This document shows, one piece after another, positions 36,230 to 45,234 of a DNA stretch of 64,000 nucleotides. Within the stretch, counting starts at the first letter, position 1; each line of letters starts with the position of its first letter. Both the position numbers and the translations under genes were made by a program. The notes below the pieces were generated by a model. That model did no database searches, had not been told where the DNA came from, and worked only from the letters and a program-made list of their open reading frames with translations. This DNA comes from Herbaspirillum sp. CF444 (lineage in GTDB: Bacteria > Pseudomonadota > Gammaproteobacteria > Burkholderiales > Burkholderiaceae_D). The stretch lies in NCBI RefSeq assembly GCF_000282135.1, contig NZ_AKJW01000027.1, positions 1-64,000 of the forward strand. Direction: 5' to 3'.

Positions 36230-37528
36230 TCAAGGATACAAACCGCGCATTTCACGCGCTTGCAGCACGCGCGTACATGCGACGATGAATGCCGCCGTGC
36301 GCAAGGACACCTTCTTTTCCTCGGCCAATTGCCACACCGCCGCGAAGGCTTCGCGCATGATGCGCGTGAGGCGCAGATTGATTTCGTCTTCGGTCCAGAA
36401 GAAGCTCGAAAAGTCTTGCACCCATTCAAAGTAACTCACCGTCACGCCGCCGGCATTGGCAATCACGTCAGGCACGATCAACACGCCTTTGTCGGCCAGG
36501 ATATCATCGGCGGCCGGCGACGTCGGACCATTCGCGCCTTCGAGAATGATCTTCGCCCGGATCGACGAAGCATTGTTCACCGTGATTTGCTGTTCGAGTG
36601 CAGCAGGCACCAGAATGTCGCAATCGGTTGCCCAAAACTGGGCGCGGTCCTTGACTTCATCCGCGCCCGGGAAACCTGCAACGCTGCCGTGTTGCGCAAC
36701 ATAAGCGTGCAGCGCCGGCACATCCAGACCGCTGGCGCGCACGACCGTCGTGATGTGGTCTTGCACCGCGACGACCTTGGCTCCCGCTTCTGCGAACAGA
36801 CGCGCAGCGATGCCGCCGACGTTGCCGAAACCTTGCACCGCGACGCGTGCATCCTTGATGTCCAGGTGGCGTTTTGCCGCCGCTTCGCAACCGACCACAA
36901 ACACGCCGCGGCCGGTCGCTTCATGACGACCGAGACTGCCGCCGAGCGAGATCGGCTTGCCGGTCACCACGCCCGATGCCGTGCTGCCCTGATTCATGGA
37001 ATAGGTATCCATCATCCAGGCCATGATCTGCGAATCGGTATTGACGTCCGGCGCAGGGATATCCTTGTTGGGTCCGATGATGATGCCGATTTCACTGGTG
37101 TAACGGCGCGTCATGCGCTGCAATTCACCGCGCGACAAGGTCTTGGGATCCACGCGGATGCCGCCCTTGGCGCCGCCGTAAGGCACGTTCACCGCTGCGT
37201 TCTTGACCGTCATCCAGGCCGACAACGCCATCACTTCGGACAGCGTCACGTCCTGGTGGAAACGCACGCCGCCCTTGCCCGGGCCGCGCGAAGTATTATG
37301 CTGCACGCGATAGCCTTCGAAGTGGGCAATGGTGCCGTCGTCGCGCTCGATAGGCACGTCGACGATCAGCATGCGCTTCGGGCGCTTCAGGGTTTCCACC
37401 CAGCGCGCCAGCGAGCCGAGGTAAGGGGTAACGCGGTCGATTTGTTCGAGATAATCACCCCATGGGCCGATGCCATGCGGAGTAAGGTAGGAAGGTACTT
37501 CGTGCTGCTTGACTGGTTCGTTCGACAT
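36230..37528 (-). CDS. gdhA: Glutamate dehydrogenase (Glu/Leu/Phe/Val family)
   Basis: Interconverts glutamate and 2-oxoglutarate plus ammonia; 432 residues. The catalytic lysine lies in [14 protein letters not shown], and the substrate-binding [11 protein letters not shown] and the NAD(P) motif VQGFGNVGG are complete. Length and wording resemble the NAD-type/GudB-RocG-like group more than E. coli GdhA, so a catabolic role is plausible. I start at MSNEPVKQ (37528), with AAGGAG ten bases upstream; ATG at 37555 is an alternative. The neighbouring glutamate transporter and HypT-like regulator suggest a glutamate-use locus. The symbol is used broadly. Confidence 0.92.
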   Translation of the reverse strand: MSNEPVKQHEVPSYLTPHGIGPWGDYLEQIDRVTPYLGSLARWVETLKRPKRMLIVDVPIERDDGTIAHFEGYRVQHNTSRGPGKGGVRFHQDVTLSEVMALSAWMTVKNAAVNVPYGGAKGGIRVDPKTLSRGELQRMTRRYTSEIGIIIGPNKDIPAPDVNTDSQIMAWMMDTYSMNQGSTASGVVTGKPISLGGSLGRHEATGRGVFVVGCEAAAKRHLDIKDARVAVQGFGNVGGIAARLFAEAGAKVVAVQDHITTVVRASGLDVPALHAYVAQHGSVAGFPGADEVKDRAQFWATDCDILVPAALEQQITVNNASSIRAKIILEGANGPTSPAADDILADKGVLIVPDVIANAGGVTVSYFEWVQDFSSFFWTEDEINLRLTRIMREAFAAVWQLAEEKKVSLRTAAFIVACTRVLQAREMRGLYP

Positions 37529-37612
37529 GATGCAATCGCTCCTTGATGTTGCCACGCTTTAGCCATGCTGGCCGAGGCTGCTGCAAAATTAATCAAACCG
37601 CGAAACTCAGGG

Positions 37613-37621
37613 TTACGCCAT
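37613..37621 (-). promoter_or_regulatory. Possible two-codon leader ORF in the gdhA leader
   Basis: On the minus strand AAGGAG (37626-37631) is followed four bases later by ATG GCG TAA. The Shine-Dalgarno segment sits in a small hairpin ACTCC-GGAA-GGAGT. A ribosome could initiate here 85 bases before the gdhA start. It may be a coincidence. Confidence 0.25.
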
Positions 37622-37791
37622 CCTACTCCTTCCGGAGTCGGAGTTGTCGCGCGATGTTGCTTAATTTTTCAACCGCCGGCGAGGAGAAAGCCTCGCCAGG
37701 CGCGTGGACGCATCTGCACAGGAAAACCGTGCAAACCCGACTCCAGGGCACGCCATCGACAGCGACGCCATCGTAGGGCAATGCAACGCAG

Positions 37792-37836
37792 CAAAGCTAA
37801 TGCTTTGTGCGCATGCAACTATGCAATCCATGCATA
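37792..37836. promoter_or_regulatory. Two operator-like inverted repeats upstream of gdhA
   Basis: CAAAGC-TAAT-GCTTTG (37792-37807) and TATGCA-ATCCA-TGCATA (37820-37836) are perfect 6-bp inverted repeats. They lie between the LysR gene and gdhA. LysR regulators usually bind such dyads, so the adjacent HypT-like protein is the obvious candidate; this is inference. The gap 37529-37856 otherwise holds the gdhA leader with a stable hairpin (CTGGCGAGG/CCTCGCCGG). Confidence 0.4.
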
Positions 37837-37856
37837 ACCATCAAAGAGCCCACGTA

Positions 37857-38828
37857 TTACGCGCCTTTCGGAGGTTTTTTTGCCCGTGCAGCCGCATTCT
37901 TCCGACCTTCTTCGAGCTCCTGGAGGTAATCCCACAGGCGCGCGACGATGACTTTCCCGCTGCGTTGCGGCGTCGGCCGTTCGCGGTACAAGCGGATTTC
38001 CATCTCGACTTCCCAATCGCCGTGGGCGCCGTCGGTACGCGCGAGCTGCTTGTTGCGCACCTCGCGGATGACGGACGACTCCGGCAGGAAGGCGACGCCG
38101 TGCCCCTCCAGCGCCATCATCTTGAGACTTTCCGACATATCGGTCTCGTAGTGCTTTTCCAGATGCAGCGGCTTCTTGGCATCGGTCAGGATCAGCTCGA
38201 CCATGCGCCCCAGATAGGCATTCGGCGTGTATGACAGGAACGGCAGCGGCGCCTTGGCGCTGCCGGGGAAAACGTAGTCCGGCTTGCCGGTGCGGTCGCA
38301 ACGCGCATACGGACGCACGCTTTCGCGCCCCATGGTCAGCATGTCGTAACGACTGGAGTCGAGCTGTACCGGCTGGCGCGGATGGTGGTAGCACAGCAGC
38401 AGATCGCAGCCGCCCTCGACGATGGTCATCACGGCGTCATGCACGTTGAGTGCAATCAGGCGCGTATTGAGCGCACCGAAACCCGACTCCAGCGACCCCA
38501 GCCATTTGGGGAAATACGTCAGCGACAGCGTATGCGGCACCGCGAAATCGACCGTGGTCTGCGCCGCCGGCCTTTTGCCGCGCAGCATGGCGCGCGTATT
38601 GTTGATCTGCCCGAGCATTTCCACCGCCTGCTCGTAGAACACCTCGCCCGCCGCCGTCAGCCGCGTCGGATACGAGGTGCGATCGATCAGATCGGACCCC
38701 AGCCACGCTTCCAGCGATTGTATGCGCCGCGAAAAAGCCGGCTGCGTCACGTGTCGCAATTCGGCCGAGCGGCTGAAACTGCGCGTCTCAGCCAGGGAAA
38801 TGAAATCTTCCAGCCACTTGGTTTCCAT
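37857..38828 (-). CDS. LysR-family regulator, HypT-like
   Basis: A 323-residue LysR protein. The N-terminus METKWLEDFISLAETRSF and HVTQPAFSRRIQSLEAWLG closely follow the wording of HypT (YjiE), the hypochlorite-responsive regulator of E. coli, but many members control amino-acid metabolism. A lysine/alanine-rich tail (AARAKKPPKGA) extends past the effector domain. It lies upstream of gdhA in the same direction, with operator-like repeats in between, so gdhA is a likely target. Effector unknown. Confidence 0.87.
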   Translation of the reverse strand: METKWLEDFISLAETRSFSRSAELRHVTQPAFSRRIQSLEAWLGSDLIDRTSYPTRLTAAGEVFYEQAVEMLGQINNTRAMLRGKRPAAQTTVDFAVPHTLSLTYFPKWLGSLESGFGALNTRLIALNVHDAVMTIVEGGCDLLLCYHHPRQPVQLDSSRYDMLTMGRESVRPYARCDRTGKPDYVFPGSAKAPLPFLSYTPNAYLGRMVELILTDAKKPLHLEKHYETDMSESLKMMALEGHGVAFLPESSVIREVRNKQLARTDGAHGDWEVEMEIRLYRERPTPQRSGKVIVARLWDYLQELEEGRKNAAARAKKPPKGA

Positions 38829-38887
38829 TCGTTCCGTCCCGCCTCAGGAGAGCATGATGCCAACGATGCTTCGATTTGTTTTATAGT

Positions 38888-40750
38888 CTATGCCAGTTGC
38901 AGCGATGGCGATGGCTCGGACGCGCCTTCGTCCTCATCATCGTCTTTGGCTTGCTGTCTCGCCCACATCTGCGCATACGCGCCGCCCGACGCCAGCAATT
39001 GCGTATGCGTGCCGCGCTCGATGATGCGACCATGCTCCAGCACCAGGATCTGATGCGCATCGACGATGGTCGATAAGCGATGCGCAATGACCAGCGTGGT
39101 GCGATTCTGCGCGATTTCGCTCAATTGTTCCTGGATCGCCTGCTCCGATTTGGAATCGAGCGCCGAAGTCGCTTCGTCGAAAATCAGCACAGCCGGATTT
39201 TTCAGCAAGGTGCGCGCGATCGCCACGCGCTGCTTTTCGCCTCCCGACAATTTCAGGCCGCGCTCGCCCACCGTCGTCGCATAACCGTCCGGCAGCGACT
39301 CGATGAAATCATGCACGTAGGCAGCCTTGGCGGCGGCAATGATTTCTTCCTTGCTGCTGCCGGGCTTGCCGTAGGCGATGTTGTATTCGATCGTGTCGTT
39401 GAACAGCACGGTGTCCTGCGGCACGATGCCTATGGCCTGACGCAGCGACGATTGCGTCACCTTGCGCAGATCCTGGCCGTCGATGGTGATGCTGCCGGCG
39501 TCGACGTCATAGAAGCGATACAGCAATCGCGACAGGGTCGACTTGCCTGAACCGCTGTGACCGACCACCGCCGTCGTGGTCCCGGCGGCGATCTCAAAAT
39601 CGACGCCGAACAGGATCTGACGCTTGCTCTCGTAGCTGAAATCGATGTTCTTGAAACGCACTGCCGCGCCGTCCGTGACGAGCGGTTTGGCGTCGGATGT
39701 ATCGGCGATTTCCTTGTTCTGCTCCAGCAGCGAAAACAAACGCTCCATGTCGGCCAGGCTCTGCTTGATCTCGCGATAGATCACGCCAAGGAAATTCAGC
39801 GGAATATACAACTGGATCATGAAGGCATTGACCAGCACCAGGTCGCCCAGGCTCATCTTGCCGCTGATCACGCCCTGCGTCGCGCGCCACAAGATCAGCG
39901 TCACCGCGATCGCGATGATCGCCGACTGCCCCGAGTTCAGCAACGACAGCGACGATTGCGATTTGATGGCGGCCGTTTCGTAACGCTGCAAACCTTCGTC
40001 GTAACGGCGCGCTTCGAAATCTTCGTTGCTGAAATATTTCACCGTCTCGTAGTTGAGCAGCGAATCGATCGCCTTGGAATTGGCCCGCGAATCGAGATCG
40101 TTCATCGTGCGACGGAAGTGCGTGCGCCACTCCGTCACCGTGATCGTGAAGAGGATATACAGCACCAGCGCGCCGCCCGTGATGACCGTGAACCAGATCT
40201 CGTAGTGCAGCACCAGATACACCATCACCAGCGCGATTTCGATCAGCGTCGGCAAGATGCTGAACAACGCATACGACACCAGCGTCGACACGCCGCGCGT
40301 ACCGCGCTCGATGTCGCGCGTCATGCCGCCGGTCTGGCGGTTCAGGTGGAAGCGCAGCGACAAAGAGTGCAGATGACGAAACACCTGCAACGCAATCGTA
40401 CGCACCGCGCGCTGCGTCACCTTCGCGAACACGAACTCGCGCAACTCGGTGAAGACCGTGGTCGCCAGACGCAGCGCGCCGTAAGCCACCAGCAAGGACA
40501 GCGGCAACACCAGCAAGGCTTGCGGATTGTTGGGACTGATGGTCATGCGATCGATCAGTTGCTTGAGCAGCAACGGCACCCCGATATTGGTCAGCTTGGC
40601 GCCGACCAGAAAACCCAGCGCCAGCAGCACGCGCCATTTGTAGGTCCAGAGATAGGGCAGCAGCGTGCCCAGCGTTTGCCAATCGCTGTGTGCAGGAACA
40701 GAAGCACCGCGCTCAGCTTGCGGCGCGGAAGATGGCGGATATCGACGCAT
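38888..40750 (-). CDS. ABC exporter, Atm1/HMT type (fused membrane and ATPase domains)
   Basis: A 620-residue half-transporter. A six-helix membrane domain (about 40-340) reads LTNIGVPLLLKQLIDRMT and LHSLSLRFHLNRQTGGMTRDIERG, the latter typical of Atm1-like proteins. The ATPase domain has Walker A GHSGSGKST near 397, signature LSGGEKQRVAIART, Walker B VLIFDEATSALD and the switch histidine in VIAHRLST. Relatives export glutathione conjugates or metal-thiol complexes and work as homodimers. Single gene, divergent from the thioesterase. Confidence 0.9.
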   Translation of the reverse strand: MRRYPPSSAPQAERGASVPAHSDWQTLGTLLPYLWTYKWRVLLALGFLVGAKLTNIGVPLLLKQLIDRMTISPNNPQALLVLPLSLLVAYGALRLATTVFTELREFVFAKVTQRAVRTIALQVFRHLHSLSLRFHLNRQTGGMTRDIERGTRGVSTLVSYALFSILPTLIEIALVMVYLVLHYEIWFTVITGGALVLYILFTITVTEWRTHFRRTMNDLDSRANSKAIDSLLNYETVKYFSNEDFEARRYDEGLQRYETAAIKSQSSLSLLNSGQSAIIAIAVTLILWRATQGVISGKMSLGDLVLVNAFMIQLYIPLNFLGVIYREIKQSLADMERLFSLLEQNKEIADTSDAKPLVTDGAAVRFKNIDFSYESKRQILFGVDFEIAAGTTTAVVGHSGSGKSTLSRLLYRFYDVDAGSITIDGQDLRKVTQSSLRQAIGIVPQDTVLFNDTIEYNIAYGKPGSSKEEIIAAAKAAYVHDFIESLPDGYATTVGERGLKLSGGEKQRVAIARTLLKNPAVLIFDEATSALDSKSEQAIQEQLSEIAQNRTTLVIAHRLSTIVDAHQILVLEHGRIIERGTHTQLLASGGAYAQMWARQQAKDDDEDEGASEPSPSLQLA

Positions 40751-40858
40751 GAAAGAATTGACCGAAAAAATTTGTGCTTTTGTTTTACGGAGGAGCCGAC
40801 GCAGACGCTGCGACTCCTATAAACTAGGGGATTGGGGTCCGATGACGGCCCCCGGGCT

Positions 40859-40886
40859 TTGCCCTCCCGAACTTCCGCATTATAAG
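40859..40886 (+). promoter_or_regulatory. Probable promoter of the acyl-CoA thioesterase gene
   Basis: TTGCCC (40859-40864) and TATAAG (40881-40886) spaced by 16 bases, about 35 bases before the start codon. A hairpin (40791-40818) lies further upstream. Confidence 0.45.
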
Positions 40887-40921
40887 AGTCCGCAGGACTT
40901 CACGCTTTTAAAAGGAATCCA

Positions 40922-41389
40922 ATGACAAGCCAGCATAACACCTCGCTGCCGGTAGGAAAGATGCCTCAGTTGCGCGTCATGCCGATGCCGGCCGACGCCA
41001 ACGTCTACGGCGACGTCTTCGGCGGCTGGATCATGGCGCAGGTCGACATCGCCGGTTCCCTGCCCGCCACCAGGCGCGCCAACGGCCGCGTCGCCACCAT
41101 TGCGGTCAACTCCTTCTTGTTCAAACATCCGGTCTTCGTCGGCGATCTGCTATCGTTTTACGCCGATATCGTCAAAGTCGGCAATACCTCGATCACCGTC
41201 AACGTCGAAGTCTATGCGGAGCGCAATCGCCTCCAGACCGAGATCGTCAAGGTCACCGAAGCCACCCTGACCTACGTCGCCACCGACGAACACCGCCAGC
41301 CGCGCGCCCTGCCGCCGCTGGCGCCGGGCGACAGCTCCCCCATCTCCAGCGGACTCCAGGACCTGGGCGGCGGCTGGAGCGCGGCATGA
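40922..41389 (+). CDS. Acyl-CoA thioesterase, YciA-like
   Basis: A 155-residue hot-dog-fold thioesterase that hydrolyses a range of acyl-CoAs. The catalytic segment ANVYGDVFGGWIMAQVDIAG with the active aspartate, and NSFLFKHPVFVGDLLSFYA, match the YciA/cytosolic acyl-CoA hydrolase group. The start follows AAAAGGAATCC. It is separated by 72 bases from the hydroxyacid dehydrogenase and may share its transcript. Confidence 0.9.
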   Translation: MTSQHNTSLPVGKMPQLRVMPMPADANVYGDVFGGWIMAQVDIAGSLPATRRANGRVATIAVNSFLFKHPVFVGDLLSFYADIVKVGNTSITVNVEVYAERNRLQTEIVKVTEATLTYVATDEHRQPRALPPLAPGDSSPISSGLQDLGGGWSAA

Positions 41390-41461
41390 TTTTCAATTGA
41401 TTTTCCGGGACAGGCCTGCCCGCCGCGGACCTGTCTTTCCATCAACTGCCAAGACATTTCC

Positions 41462-42412
41462 ATGACCTCCATTTCCGCACGTCCCGATGTCCTCATCGCC
41501 GCCAGCCTTCCCCCGCACCTGAGCCAACGCCTGCACGACCATTTCAATTGCCATGACATCAACACGCTGAGCGAAGAAGCGTTGACCGCCATCGCACCGT
41601 CCATCCGCGCCATCTCGTCCAAAGGCGAAACCAAAGTCACGCGCGACTTCATCGCCCGCTTTCCATCGCTGGAAGTCATCTCCGTCTTCGGCGTCGGCTA
41701 TGACGGCGTCGATGCCGTCGCCGCGCGCGAGCGCGGCATCGAAGTCACCAACACACCCGACGTGCTGACCGACGACGTCGCCGATTTCGCCATGACGCTG
41801 CTGCTGTCCACGGCACGCCAGGTGGTCCATGCCGACCGCTTCGCCCGTAGCGGCGAGTGGAAAAAAGGCCCGCACGCACTGACCACCAAGGTCACCGGTT
41901 CGCGCCTGGGCATCGTCGGCCTGGGCCGCATCGGCAAGGCCATCGCCAAACGCGCCGAAGCCTTCGACATGACGATTGCCTATCACAATCGCTCGCCGCA
42001 AAGCGACGTCGGCTACCGCTATGTCGCCGATCTGAAGACGCTGGCGTCCGAAGTCGATTTCCTGGTCCTGTCGATGCCGGGCGGCGCCGGTACGCGCGCA
42101 TTGATCAATGCCGAGATCCTCGAAGCGCTCGGTCCCAAGGGTTTCCTGATCAACGTCGCGCGCGGCTCGGTGGTCGACGAGACGGCACTGATCAAGGCGC
42201 TGCAGGAAGGCAAGATCGCCGGCGCCGGTCTCGACGTGTTCGAGAACGAACCGAACGTGCCGGAAGCGCTCGCCAGGCTCGACAATGTCACGCTGACGCC
42301 GCACATGGCCAGCGGCACCGTGATCACGCGCACCGCGATGGCGGATCTGGCATTCGACAACCTGCAGGCGCATTTCAGCGGCAAACCCCTGCTGACGCCG
42401 GTGCCTCGCTAA
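41462..42412 (+). CDS. D-2-hydroxyacid dehydrogenase (glyoxylate/hydroxypyruvate reductase-like)
   Basis: A 316-residue NAD(P)-dependent reductase. The dinucleotide site is GIVGLGRIGKAIAKR, and the catalytic trio is arginine in INVARGSVVDE, glutamate in FENEPNVPE and histidine in LTPHMASGT. It probably reduces glyoxylate, hydroxypyruvate or 2-ketogluconate-like acids; the sequence does not decide among them. It precedes a KDPGal aldolase gene by 88 bases, which hints at sugar-acid metabolism. Confidence 0.88.
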   Translation: MTSISARPDVLIAASLPPHLSQRLHDHFNCHDINTLSEEALTAIAPSIRAISSKGETKVTRDFIARFPSLEVISVFGVGYDGVDAVAARERGIEVTNTPDVLTDDVADFAMTLLLSTARQVVHADRFARSGEWKKGPHALTTKVTGSRLGIVGLGRIGKAIAKRAEAFDMTIAYHNRSPQSDVGYRYVADLKTLASEVDFLVLSMPGGAGTRALINAEILEALGPKGFLINVARGSVVDETALIKALQEGKIAGAGLDVFENEPNVPEALARLDNVTLTPHMASGTVITRTAMADLAFDNLQAHFSGKPLLTPVPR

Positions 42413-42500
42413 GCAGCAAAACCATGCGCGCCGCCATGAGCACCGCCATGGGCACGTCATGGACTGCTGAGTTGAATCCCGGCATCACTGGAGAAACACC

Positions 42501-43124
42501 ATGTTGAAAGAAGCGCTGAAACAATGCGGACTGATCGCGATCCTGCGCGGTATCCGCCCCGACGAAGTCGAGAGCATCGGCAAGGTTTTGTATGACGCCG
42601 GGTTTCGCATCATCGAAGTGCCGCTCAATTCTCCCGAGCCGTTCGAAAGCATCCGCGTCCTGCGCGACCTCCTGCCCGCCAATTGCATGGTCGGCGCCGG
42701 CACGGTGCTGTCGCCGGCGCAGGTGCTGCAAGTCAAGGATGCGGAGGGGCAATTGATCGTCATGCCGCACAGCGATCCGGAAGTGATTCGCGCCGCGACC
42801 GAAGCCGGTCTCGCCAGCGCGCCGGGCGTGGCCACGGTGACGGAGGCATTTGCCGCGCTGGCCGCAGGCGCCGACATTCTCAAGATGTTCCCGGCCGAGC
42901 AACTCGGTCCCGTCGTCGTCAAAGCCTGGCGCGCGGTGATTCCGGCCAACGTCATGCTGGTGCCGGTCGGCGGCATCACGCCTGCCGGCCTCAAGGAATT
43001 CGTTGCTGCCGGCGCATCGGCGTTCGGCTTGGGATCGGCACTGTATAAACCCGGCATGAGCGCCGAACAGGTGAAGCAGAATGCCGAAGCCTTCGTCAGC
43101 GCGTGGAAGCAAACCCAAACCTGA
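42501..43124 (+). CDS. dgoA: 2-dehydro-3-deoxy-6-phosphogalactonate aldolase
   Basis: Class I aldolase splitting KDPGal to pyruvate and glyceraldehyde 3-phosphate; 207 residues. IAILRGIRPDE near residue 12 and IEVPLNSPEP are DgoA-type wording (KDPG aldolases differ here). The Schiff-base lysine is in DILKMFPAEQ near residue 129. The galactonate kinase and dehydratase are not in the window. Start after CTGGAGAAACACC. It ends at the terminator at 43155-43187. Confidence 0.9.
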   Translation: MLKEALKQCGLIAILRGIRPDEVESIGKVLYDAGFRIIEVPLNSPEPFESIRVLRDLLPANCMVGAGTVLSPAQVLQVKDAEGQLIVMPHSDPEVIRAATEAGLASAPGVATVTEAFAALAAGADILKMFPAEQLGPVVVKAWRAVIPANVMLVPVGGITPAGLKEFVAAGASAFGLGSALYKPGMSAEQVKQNAEAFVSAWKQTQT

Positions 43125-43154
43125 TCTGCTGCAACGTTGTCAATGCAACGATCA

Positions 43155-43187
43155 TAAAAAAACGCGACCTGCCGGGTCGCGTTTTTT
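43155..43187. terminator. Bidirectional terminator between dgoA and fadD
   Basis: Stem CGCGACC (43163-43169) / GGTCGCG (43175-43181), preceded by an A-run and followed by TTTTTT, so it can act for both converging genes. Confidence 0.92.
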
Positions 43188-43220
43188 ATTTGTGCTGCGG
43201 AAGAAATCAAACCCAAAAAA

Positions 43221-44915
43221 TCAGGCCGCCTTCTTCTCCTCTTTTTTCTCATCACGCAATTCCCGGCGCAGGATCTTGCCGACGTTGGTCTTGGGCAGTT
43301 CATCGCGGAACTCGATGTACTTCGGCTTCTTGTAGCCGGTGAACTGTTCCTTGCAGTAGGCCATCAATTGCTCGACGGTAAGCGACTTGTCCTTGCGCAC
43401 CACGAACAGCTTGACCGCTTCGCCGGTGTGTTCATCCGGCACGCCGACGCAGGCACATTCCAGTACGCCCGGATGCGCCGCCACCACGCCTTCGATTTCA
43501 TTCGGATAGACGTTGAAGCCGGACACCAGAATCATGTCTTTCTTGCGGTCGACGATGCGGGTGTAGCCGCGCTCGTCCATGATGCCGATGTCGCCGGATT
43601 TGAAGAAGCCGTCCGGCGTCATGACCTTCTCGGTTTCGTCAGGCCGGTTCCAGTACCCGGCCATGACTTGCGGACCGCGGATGGCGATTTCTCCCGGTTG
43701 GCCCAACGGCACAGGCTTGCCGTCGTCGTCCAGAATCGCGATGTCGGTCGACGACAGCGGCAGGCCGATGGTGCCGGTGTATTCCTCGATGGTGCAAGGG
43801 TTGGCGCTGGCGATAGGCGAGGTTTCCGACAAACCGTAGCCTTCGATGATGGCGCAACCGGTGACCTTCTTCCACTTGTCCGCCACCGACTTCTGCACTG
43901 CCATGCCGCCGCCGACGCAGCAGCGATAGCCGGAGAAATCCAGTTTGGCGAAGTCGGGATGATTCAGCAGCGCGTTGTACAGCGTGTTGACTGCCGGGAA
44001 GGTGTTGACCTTGTACTTGCCCAGCTCCTTGATGAACCCGGGGATGTCGCGCGGATTCGGGATCAGCACGTTGAGCGCGCCTTCGCGCGTGCCCAGCATG
44101 TTGCAGACCGTCAACGCGAAGATGTGATACAGCGGCAGCGCGCAGATGAACACCAGTTGATCGAGCTTGGCGCCTTGCTTGAGCGCCGGCATCAGCCACT
44201 CTTCGGCCTGCAGTACGTTGGCCACCAGATTGCGATGCGTCAGCACCGCGCCCTTGGCGACGCCGGTGGTGCCGCCGGTGTATTGCAGGAAAGCGATGTC
44301 GTCGTGACCGATCTCGACCGGCGCCGGCTTCTTGCCCTCGCCCAGCGCCAGCGCTTGCTTGAAGGTAATCGACTGCGGCAGCGAGAACGGCGGCACCAGT
44401 TTTTTCACATGGCGCACCACCAGATTGACGATGGCGCCCTTGAGGCCGCCCAGCAGCTCGCCCATGCTGGCGACGACGACGTGCTTGACGCTGGTATTGG
44501 CGATCACCTTGGCCAGCGTGCAGGCGAAGTTTTCCAGCACGAAAATGGCTTCGGCGCCGGAGTCCTTCAACTGATGTTCAAGCTCGCGCGGGGTGTACAG
44601 CGGATTGACGTTGACCACCGTGTAGCCGGCGCGCAGGATGGCGGCGATGGCGATCGGATATTGCAACACGTTCGGCATCATGATCGCCACCCGTGCGCCC
44701 TTTTTCAGGCCGGTGCCTTGCAGCCACGCGCTCAGCGTATTGGACAGCTTGTCCAGTTCGCCGTAGGTCAGGTACTTGCCCATGCACGCATAGGCATTGC
44801 GGTCTGCGTATTTGACAAAGGCCTCGTCGATCAGCTGGACCAGCGAGCGGTAGCGGCTTGGGTCGATGTCGGCCGGGACGCCTGCGGGGTACGATGCAAG
44901 CCAGAATTTATCCAT
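43221..44915 (-). CDS. fadD: Long-chain fatty acid-CoA ligase
   Basis: Activates fatty acids via acyl-adenylate to acyl-CoA at the inner membrane; 564 residues. The AMP-binding P-loop is YTGGTTGVAKGA, the second motif GYGLSETSP, and the C-terminal catalytic lysine is in KTNVGKILRRELR. I start at MDKFWLASYPAG (44915) after AAGGAAC; the in-frame ATG at 44993 adds sequence with no similarity. A good sigma-70 promoter lies upstream at 45017-45045. Confidence 0.93.
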   Translation of the reverse strand: MDKFWLASYPAGVPADIDPSRYRSLVQLIDEAFVKYADRNAYACMGKYLTYGELDKLSNTLSAWLQGTGLKKGARVAIMMPNVLQYPIAIAAILRAGYTVVNVNPLYTPRELEHQLKDSGAEAIFVLENFACTLAKVIANTSVKHVVVASMGELLGGLKGAIVNLVVRHVKKLVPPFSLPQSITFKQALALGEGKKPAPVEIGHDDIAFLQYTGGTTGVAKGAVLTHRNLVANVLQAEEWLMPALKQGAKLDQLVFICALPLYHIFALTVCNMLGTREGALNVLIPNPRDIPGFIKELGKYKVNTFPAVNTLYNALLNHPDFAKLDFSGYRCCVGGGMAVQKSVADKWKKVTGCAIIEGYGLSETSPIASANPCTIEEYTGTIGLPLSSTDIAILDDDGKPVPLGQPGEIAIRGPQVMAGYWNRPDETEKVMTPDGFFKSGDIGIMDERGYTRIVDRKKDMILVSGFNVYPNEIEGVVAAHPGVLECACVGVPDEHTGEAVKLFVVRKDKSLTVEQLMAYCKEQFTGYKKPKYIEFRDELPKTNVGKILRRELRDEKKEEKKAA

Positions 44916-45016
44916 ATTGTTCCTTTTTGTCTCCGATTCAGAGCGGCAGCCTGATTGCTTCAGGACTTTGGCGCGCGCTGCAAAAAAAAGCACGGTTGTG
45001 TTTTTATTTATTGCAG

Positions 45017-45045
45017 ATGCTATCCACCAAACTCATTAAGGGCAA
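45017..45045 (-). promoter_or_regulatory. Probable fadD promoter
   Basis: On the minus strand TTGCCC (45040-45045) and TAGCAT (45017-45022) are 17 bases apart. The rest of the gap 44916-45234 is AT-rich, with an AAGAAA/TTTCTT dyad (45063-45076) and a GCTAC-T-GTAGC palindrome (about 45212-45222), but no gene. Confidence 0.55.
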
Positions 45046-45234
45046 GTATTTTGAGAAGATTTAAGAAAAATTTCTTGTTTTACCTCTCAGCCACGCCCAT
45101 CGGCTGACACCTTGCGCCATCTTTTTCAAACTGGCAACTTTTTCTGTCGATTTGAAGCGATTTTCAAAAATAGTCAATCCGGCAATAAAATTTCCACTGT
45201 ACTCCCACTGAGCTACTGTAGCACTGACGACAAG

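Noticed and set aside
37613-37760. Glutamine or glycine riboswitch in the gdhA leader
   Set aside because: The CGGAAG...TAGG wording recalls glnA-type RNAs, but the required paired framework could not be assembled.
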